Translations under genes and position numbers: made by a program
The notes under the pieces: generated by a model
What the model was told of the DNA's origin: nothing
Seen by the model: the letters and a program-made list of their open reading frames with translations, nothing else
Database searches by the model: none
Assembly: GCF_013408295.1 (NCBI RefSeq)
Contig: NZ_JACBYQ010000002.1
Span: forward strand, 1,054,001-1,118,000
DNA length: 64,000 nucleotides
Source: Psychromicrobium silvestre
GTDB taxonomy: Bacteria > Actinomycetota > Actinomycetes > Actinomycetales > Micrococcaceae
Direction of reading: 5' to 3'
Part shown: piece by piece, positions 59,273 through 64,000 of the stretch
Layout of the letters: each line of letters begins with the position of its first letter
How positions within the stretch are numbered: position 1 is the stretch's first letter

Positions 59273-59698
59273 CTAAGCGGAAACTTTTTTCTGCTTCTTA
59301 CGGTCCAGTAAAAGCGCCAAGCCAATGGCCAGCAACCAGAAATCCTTGGCCAGAGCGGTGCCCTGTTGAGTGGGTCGAATACTCCCTGGCTGGGTCATCC
59401 CCGGGGTTTTCAAATAGATATAAACCAGTGAACCGGCAAAGCCGGTGAGCGCCAGCCCCACCAGGCGGCTCGGCAGGAACGGGGCCAGCAGGGCTCCGCC
59501 CAGGCCCAATTCGCCGTAGCTCAGAAGTTTGCCGAACTTCTCTGGCTCCAGATCCCCAAGCTGCGGAAAGGCATTGATCGCGAGCTGCTGTAAATGTCCG
59601 GCACCCTCGGCATCCAGGTTGAGCTTGCCCACCCCGGAGTTGAGGATGAAGGCGCCGCTGGCCAGGCGCAAGGCAACGTGGCTGAGTCGAACTCCCAT
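59273..59698 (-). CDS. DoxX-like membrane protein
   Basis: Protein of 141 residues. Four transmembrane helices with the start 'RLSHVALRLASGAFILNSGVGKL' and the short loops are typical of the DoxX/SURF4-like family. The ATG has GAAGGA 5 nt upstream. Members are often part of membrane redox or thiosulfate systems, but most are uncharacterised. It converges with the GlsB-type gene at a shared terminator. Confidence 0.82.
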   Translation of the reverse strand: MGVRLSHVALRLASGAFILNSGVGKLNLDAEGAGHLQQLAINAFPQLGDLEPEKFGKLLSYGELGLGGALLAPFLPSRLVGLALTGFAGSLVYIYLKTPGMTQPGSIRPTQQGTALAKDFWLLAIGLALLLDRKKQKKVSA

Positions 59699-59764
59699 GA
59701 TGTTCCTTCTCTCTGTCGTCCTTTCTTGAACCTAGCCGCTCCGCCTGAGAATTGCCAGGGCGGG

Positions 59765-60595
59765 CTAAGCCATGGTGCCTCGCTCAGCGCTACCGGTGCC
59801 CGCACGCCGTCGTGCCAGCCGTCGATCGATCGCATTGGCGGCATTGGAGATCAGCACGTTCAAGCCGATGTAGATCACGGTGACGATCAAATAGGTCTGC
59901 ACCAGATGCCCCGTCGAGGCCACCAGAACGCTGCTGGCCTGCTGCAATTCACCATAGGAGACCACATAGCCCAAGGTGGTGTCCTTGAGCAGGATGACCA
60001 CCTGGGCAATGAGTGCAGGAAGGACAATCCGCACCGCTTGCGGGAGCACCACAAGCCGGAGCGCCTGCGGCTTGGAAAGACCAAGTGCAATAGCAGCCTC
60101 ATTCTGCCCCTGCGGAAGGGCCAGAATGCCAGCACGGAAGACCTCGGCGATGGTAGCTCCCGAGCAGATGCCAATCGGGATCACCAGTTTCCAGAACACG
60201 TCCGGATTAACACCGTAATTGGGCAGCCCGGACATGAAGATGTAGATGATCAACAACAGTGGCACCGAACGCAAAAACTCGATGACCGCGGTGCTTGGCC
60301 AGCGCAAGAGCTTGAGCTTAGACAGCCGGCCCAGGGCCAGGAACAGGCCCAAGGGCAGTGCGATAGCTGCCGCCCCGAGAGCGGCCAGTGCGGTGTTCCC
60401 CAGCGCGCCCAAAAGGTAGAGCCAACTGGTGGAGACTCGGAACTCCGCCCATTTGGACGGCGCGAGCTGACCGCTACGGTAGAACTGGGCATAAGCCAGC
60501 GCGAGCAGACCTATGCTGACCAAGATGCTCAACACCGTGAGCCAGCGAATCCGCCGCTTGGTGCGCGGCCCCGGGGCGTCAAAGAGCGCGCTCAT
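59765..60595 (-). CDS. glutamate-type ABC transporter permease (second subunit)
   Basis: Protein of 276 residues with a charged start then about five to six transmembrane helices. The permease loop 'GAALPLGLFLALGRLS' and the EAA motif 'FRAGILALPQGQNEAAIALGLSKPQALRLVVLPQAVRIVLPAL' fit the GluD permease of Corynebacterium. Its start codon overlaps the end of the first permease gene by 4 bases. The two permeases should form the heterodimeric channel. The C-terminal tail is basic (RRLARRRAG). Confidence 0.9.
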   Translation of the reverse strand: MSALFDAPGPRTKRRIRWLTVLSILVSIGLLALAYAQFYRSGQLAPSKWAEFRVSTSWLYLLGALGNTALAALGAAAIALPLGLFLALGRLSKLKLLRWPSTAVIEFLRSVPLLLIIYIFMSGLPNYGVNPDVFWKLVIPIGICSGATIAEVFRAGILALPQGQNEAAIALGLSKPQALRLVVLPQAVRIVLPALIAQVVILLKDTTLGYVVSYGELQQASSVLVASTGHLVQTYLIVTVIYIGLNVLISNAANAIDRRLARRRAGTGSAERGTMA

Positions 60596-61239
60596 CGCAG
60601 CACCCGCAGCTTCACTTCGAGCCGGGAACCAATGGCCCCAGCCCCTAACGCAATTGCAGCATAGATCACCGCGGCCACCAGGAAGGTGGTCAGCCCGAGG
60701 GCTTCCTTATTATTGATGAAGCTCACCTGAGCGGTCAGATCCATCACCCCGACGACGCCGGCTAGCGAGGAGGAGAGCAGCACCCCGATGAAAAGGGTCA
60801 CCAGTGGCTGGACCATGGCGCGAGCCGCCTGAGGGAAGACGACTTCCCGCAGGATTCCAAAGAACCCCAAGCCGATTGCCCGCGCAGCCTCGATTTGCCC
60901 GGCCGGAATAGCGTTCACCCCGGTGCGGAAAACCTCGCAGGCAAAAGCTGCCCCGACCAGGATCATGGCGAGTACCACCGAAGGCACATAGGCAATGGTG
61001 ACCCCGATCTCCGGCAGGCCGTAGACCATCAGGATCAGCAACGAAACCAGTGGGACGTTGCGGAAGATCTCCACATAGACCAGCCCGACGCCTCGCAAAT
61101 AGCGCACCGGGCCGATCCGGAAGGTGGCCAGTACCAAGCCCAGCACAATGGCACCCAAGAAGCCGCCAACCGTCAACTGAGCGGTCAGCCACAGCCCCTG
61201 GCCGAAACTACCCAGGTACTGCTTGAGCAGGATTTCCAC
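60592..61239 (-). CDS. glutamate-type ABC transporter permease (first subunit)
   Basis: Protein of 215 residues, GluC-like. Segments 'SLLILMVYGLPEIGVTIAYVP' and the ATPase-docking loop 'FRTGVNAIPAGQIEAARAIGLGFFGILREVVFPQAARAMVQPL' are clear. Five transmembrane helices. It starts 3 bases after the substrate-binding lipoprotein gene and overlaps the second permease gene. Substrate probably glutamate or aspartate by similarity of the three-gene set. Confidence 0.9.
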   Translation of the reverse strand: MEILLKQYLGSFGQGLWLTAQLTVGGFLGAIVLGLVLATFRIGPVRYLRGVGLVYVEIFRNVPLVSLLILMVYGLPEIGVTIAYVPSVVLAMILVGAAFACEVFRTGVNAIPAGQIEAARAIGLGFFGILREVVFPQAARAMVQPLVTLFIGVLLSSSLAGVVGVMDLTAQVSFINNKEALGLTTFLVAAVIYAAIALGAGAIGSRLEVKLRVLR

Positions 61240-61242
61240 CAG

Positions 61243-62169
61243 CTAGCCGACGGTCGGTGGCGCCGGAGCCGTGCTGGTGCCCGTCTTTGCGCCGATGGTG
61301 GCTTGCCAGAGCTTCTGCCAGGTACCGTCCGCGATGATCTTTTTCAACCAAGCGTTAACAAAAGCCTTGGCATCGGTACCCTTGGTCAGGCCGATTCCAT
61401 AGTTGTCCTTGGGGCCGAAGGGCTCGCCCACGATCTTGACGTCCTTGCTCGCGGTGATTGCGTTCAGCAGCAAGGTCTGGTCGATCACATAGGCGTCGGC
61501 TCGGCCTTGCTGCACCGCAGCGAGAGCCTGAGCGTGATCCGGCAGCGCAAGAATCTTAGCCTGCGGGGCTTCCTGTTCCAGCAAGGTCACTCCGGTAGAA
61601 GAAGCCTGAGTGGCCACCGTTTTTCCGGCCAGGTCAGCGAGCGAGTTAATGTCGGTGTTAGTCGATTTGACCAGGATTGCTGCTTGCGAAGAGTAGTACG
61701 GGCCGGCAAAATCAACCCGAGCCTCGCGCTTAGCCGTGATCGAATAGGTAGCGAAAATTGCGTCCACGCTCTTATTCGCCAGCAGATCCTCGCGAGTGTC
61801 CACGGTCACCTGATCGAGCTTGGTTTCCGGCTTGCCAATAATGTACTTGGCCAGCAACTGGCTGAGTCCCGCATCGAATCCGACGGCCTTGCCGGTGGCA
61901 GGGTCCAGCAAGCTAAACAACTGTGAAGTCTGGGTGCCGCCGACGTGCAGCACGCCGTTCTTTTTCACCTGGCTAGCCCATTGATTCGCCGAGATAGTGG
62001 CATCATCCGCCGTCGGACCCGCGTTGATCAGTTCGTCATAGCTGGAACCCGCGCTCGAACTGCTGCTGTCGGAGGAAGCTTCCGGGCTGCAAGCCGCTAG
62101 ACCGAGGGCTAAAAGCGCCACCAGACCGACCGCCGTCGTGCGTGCTTTCCTTGAACCTGACCATCGCAT
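61243..62169 (-). CDS. glutamate-type ABC transporter substrate-binding lipoprotein
   Basis: Protein of 308 residues from the ATG at 62169, which has AGGAGCG upstream; the frame extends further. The lipoprotein signal is MRWSGSRKARTT, a hydrophobic core and lipobox GLAAC. A low-complexity serine stretch follows (SSDSSSSSAGSS), then the SBP_bac_3 fold ('FDAGLSQLLAKYIIGK', 'VDAIFATYSITAKREARVDFAGPYYSSQAAILVKS'). It captures an acidic or polar amino acid outside the cell. It is the first of a three-gene operon with two permeases, and no ATPase gene lies next to them. Confidence 0.9.
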   Translation of the reverse strand: MRWSGSRKARTTAVGLVALLALGLAACSPEASSDSSSSSAGSSYDELINAGPTADDATISANQWASQVKKNGVLHVGGTQTSQLFSLLDPATGKAVGFDAGLSQLLAKYIIGKPETKLDQVTVDTREDLLANKSVDAIFATYSITAKREARVDFAGPYYSSQAAILVKSTNTDINSLADLAGKTVATQASSTGVTLLEQEAPQAKILALPDHAQALAAVQQGRADAYVIDQTLLLNAITASKDVKIVGEPFGPKDNYGIGLTKGTDAKAFVNAWLKKIIADGTWQKLWQATIGAKTGTSTAPAPPTVG

Positions 62170-62340
62170 TATTCGCTCCTGTTCCCCAGCCGAATTACTA
62201 CATCGTTTATGTATCCCAGCATAGCCATCCGGGCAGCTACGGCCTGGAAGATGACGAGGGGGATTACATAGGAGGCGATATGGAAGCTGCGGAGGGAGAA
62301 ATCGAGGGGTGAAATAGCCCTTCAGCGGCGAGGTCAGCAC

Positions 62341-63699
62341 GTGCCCGACGTCAAACGTGGCAGCATGGATCTGGTGAAACTGACTAGGGGCCAGAGCGGT
62401 CAACATGGCATCCCAATGCCCTTATGGCTGCAAGGAGCCCTGGAATCGGCGCAGTTAGCGATCATTGTTGCCCTGCTGGTGATGGTGCCAGTGGGGGCGG
62501 TTTACTTCTCCGGCGGTTTCGGCAATCAAGGGTTCGACGCCGCCGCCCGGCTGGCAGGTCAGGCCTGGTTGCTGATCCATGCCGTTCCCCTGCAGGTCGA
62601 GGTGCTCACCGGAGCCTCCTCAGGAGATATCCAAAGCGGGCTGCTGAGCTTGATCCCCTACGGTCTCACCTTGATTCCCTTCCTCTTTGCCTGGCGGGCC
62701 GGGCGAAGGCTGGCCCGAGCATCGTATGCCGATCAGCTTTGGCAAGCTTTGCTCGGTGCGCTTGCCGTTTATGCCGCGCTGGGTCTTGCCACCGGCTACA
62801 TTTGCAGCACCGCGAACGTCTCCGCCTCGCTCGCTGCCGCCACCTTGATTCCGCTGCTACCGATTGGGCTGGGCCTGGTTGTTGGCGCGCGTCGTGAGGC
62901 CGGCTCCTGGGGCAGATTAATCGGGGTCGATGCGGTGGCTTGGATGGCGAAGTCCAGTCAGTATTCGCGTTGGACCGGTTCCTATGTCTGGTCCGCGCTG
63001 CGGGCGGCGTTTTTGGCCATCGTGGTCCTATTGGCCGCCTCAGCCTTGCTTTTTGCCGTTAATCTAGCCGTGCATTGGGCCGATGTGGTGTCGGTTTATG
63101 AGGGCCTTAAGGCAGGGCCGATGGGTAGCGCCGCGCTGACCTTGGCGCAGCTAGGGTATTTCCCCAATCTTGCGGTCTGGACGATGGCTTGGAGCTCAGG
63201 TTCGGGTTTCGCCTTCGGGGTGGGCTCCAGCATCGGACCACTCGGTACCGTGGTGCCTCCGGTTCCGGCGATTCCGCTACTGGGAGCATTGCCGGTTGGC
63301 CAGTTGAGTTGGGGCGTGCTCGCCCTGATCCTGCCGGTGCTGGCCGGGGTGCTAGCCGGTTGGTGGTTCCTGCGTGAGGGTGAGAATCACTTCGACGAGT
63401 GGTTGGCTATTAAGGTTCCACAACGCTGGATCAGTGCTTCGCTTTCCACCCTGGGGCTCGGCCTTCTGGTTGGCGCTTGTGCAGGTGTTTTTGGGGCCGT
63501 GATGGCCTGGCTTTCGAGTGGATCGGCTGGCTTTGGCCGACTGACAAATTTGGGGCCTGATCCGCTCACGACGGCGGCCTGGCTGGCTTGCGAGGTGGCC
63601 ATTGGCGTGGTGCTGGGGCACGCCGTCGCGCCCTGGCTTGAAGGTGCCCGGCAACGCAGCTCGCTCGATGAGGACTTTGAGCCTTTTGAAGAGTCGTAG
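62341..63699 (+). CDS. DUF6350 family integral membrane protein
   Basis: Protein of 452 residues from the GTG at 62341 (GGCGAGG upstream); ATG at 62365 is an alternative. About ten transmembrane helices, with 'GLLSLIPYGLTLIPFLFAWRAGRRLARASY' and 'LGYFPNLAVWTMAWSSGSGFAFGVGSSIGPLGTVVPPVPAIPLLGALP' as family marks. The N-terminus faces the cytoplasm and the tail is acidic (DEDFEPFEES). The function is not known, but this gene stands in front of purN in many Micrococcales. It is divergent from the glutamate-type binding protein gene. Confidence 0.85.
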   Translation: MPDVKRGSMDLVKLTRGQSGQHGIPMPLWLQGALESAQLAIIVALLVMVPVGAVYFSGGFGNQGFDAAARLAGQAWLLIHAVPLQVEVLTGASSGDIQSGLLSLIPYGLTLIPFLFAWRAGRRLARASYADQLWQALLGALAVYAALGLATGYICSTANVSASLAAATLIPLLPIGLGLVVGARREAGSWGRLIGVDAVAWMAKSSQYSRWTGSYVWSALRAAFLAIVVLLAASALLFAVNLAVHWADVVSVYEGLKAGPMGSAALTLAQLGYFPNLAVWTMAWSSGSGFAFGVGSSIGPLGTVVPPVPAIPLLGALPVGQLSWGVLALILPVLAGVLAGWWFLREGENHFDEWLAIKVPQRWISASLSTLGLGLLVGACAGVFGAVMAWLSSGSAGFGRLTNLGPDPLTTAAWLACEVAIGVVLGHAVAPWLEGARQRSSLDEDFEPFEES

Positions 63700-63709
63700 G
63701 ATTCAAGCT

Positions 63710-64000
63710 ATGCGCATAGTGGTTCTGGTCTCCGGCACGGGGTCCAATTTACAAGCCGTGATCGACGCCGTGGCCGAAGGGTTGCTGGACATCTCACTCG
63801 TCGCTGTTGGCGCGGACCGACCCGGTACCTTTGGCATCGAGCGCTCGGCGGCTGCCGGGATCGAAACCTTTGTGGTGGATTTCAAAGCCTTCGCCGAGCG
63901 CGCCGATTGGGATGCGGCGCTGCTGGAGAAGGTGCTTTCCTACCGGCCGGACTATGTGGTTTCCTCCGGGTTTATGCGCATTGTCGGCCCGGAGTTCATC
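63710..64000 (+). CDS. purN: phosphoribosylglycinamide formyltransferase PurN, N-terminal part
   Basis: The frame runs off the end of the window; 97 codons are present. It begins MRIVVLVSGTGSNLQAVIDAV, the nucleotide-binding start of PurN, with 'RPDYVVSSGFMRIVGPEFI' at the end, which is just before the catalytic N-H-D region. It uses 10-formyltetrahydrofolate in the third step of purine synthesis. There are 10 bases between the DUF6350 gene and this start codon. Catalytic residues lie beyond the window. Confidence 0.93.
   Translation, partial: MRIVVLVSGTGSNLQAVIDAVAEGLLDISLVAVGADRPGTFGIERSAAAGIETFVVDFKAFAERADWDAALLEKVLSYRPDYVVSSGFMRIVGPEFI

Noticed and set aside
59594-60664. 356-codon plus-strand frame opposite the glutamate-type permease
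   Set aside because: Gln/His-rich sequence without domains; the minus-strand permease has family motifs.
1-64000. CRISPR arrays, rRNA genes, prophage or insertion sequences
   Set aside because: No regularly spaced repeats, no rRNA sequences, no transposase, integrase or phage structural genes were found on either strand.

Overview
The window is one contiguous piece of a moderately GC-rich actinobacterial chromosome. It is most like the Micrococcaceae (Arthrobacter, Renibacterium, Psychromicrobium): the gene content (HNH endonuclease, DUF6457, DUF6314, DUF6350 and LOG proteins, CE1759-type FMN reductase, sucCD, PcrA, PurN) and the mix of leadered and leaderless starts fit that family. There is no prophage, transposase, rRNA or CRISPR. 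It is mostly a housekeeping chromosome with a few accessory islands. All calls come from reading sequence and motifs; no database search was run.

Layout. 0-6.2 kb: the end of an HxlR regulator, then HNH endonuclease, mobA, DUF6457 and moeA, convergent with an FdhF/YdeP-type molybdopterin oxidoreductase, which is divergent from fdhD (molybdenum cofactor plus formate-dehydrogenase-like enzyme). 6.4-9.4 kb: a GH38 alpha-mannosidase. 9.6-13.8 kb: a cell-surface island of a membrane-anchored ECF-like sigma factor, a secreted DUF11 adhesin-like protein and a class E/F-like sortase. 13.9-18.2 kb: an amino-acid ABC importer and an ABC exporter. 18.3-20.3 kb: DUF6314, tRNA-Arg(CCT), TetR and NIPSNAP. 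20.4-27.1 kb: fused receiver/thioredoxin-reductase-like flavoprotein, an alanine-dehydrogenase/carboxyethylornithine-synthase-like enzyme with a 47-residue basic protein in front, a two-component system, and membrane or unknown proteins. 27.2-33.5 kb: inositol-phosphatase-like enzyme, PcrA helicase, lipoprotein and sucCD with a strong terminator. 33.6-37.4 kb: a heterodimeric ABC exporter. 37.5-38.3 kb: a small toxin-like/CPCC-protein cassette with a frameshifted signal peptide. 38.4-47.4 kb: DinB-like protein, FAD/Fe-S oxidoreductase, LOG protein, YciI, a TetR-controlled flavin monooxygenase, and a VIT1-type ferritin-fusion transporter.

47.4-54.6 kb: a nitrogen-catabolism group of Na+/solute symporter, XRE-cupin regulator, APC transporter, agmatinase-family ureohydrolase and a TPP decarboxylase. 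The last two resemble the GbuA/AruI steps of arginine transaminase catabolism. 54.6-64 kb: reductases, DUF5107-TPR protein, metallophosphoesterase, GlsB-type membrane protein, DoxX, a glutamate-type ABC importer with no ATPase gene beside it, DUF6350 protein and the start of purN.

The most interesting points are the sigma/adhesin/sortase island (the sigma ectodomain carries LPYTG, the adhesin has no clear sorting signal, and the sortase seems to lack its arginine), the frameshifted toxin-like cassette, the XRE and TetR operators, and a recurrent TANNNT box exactly 6 nt before start codons that marks leaderless genes.
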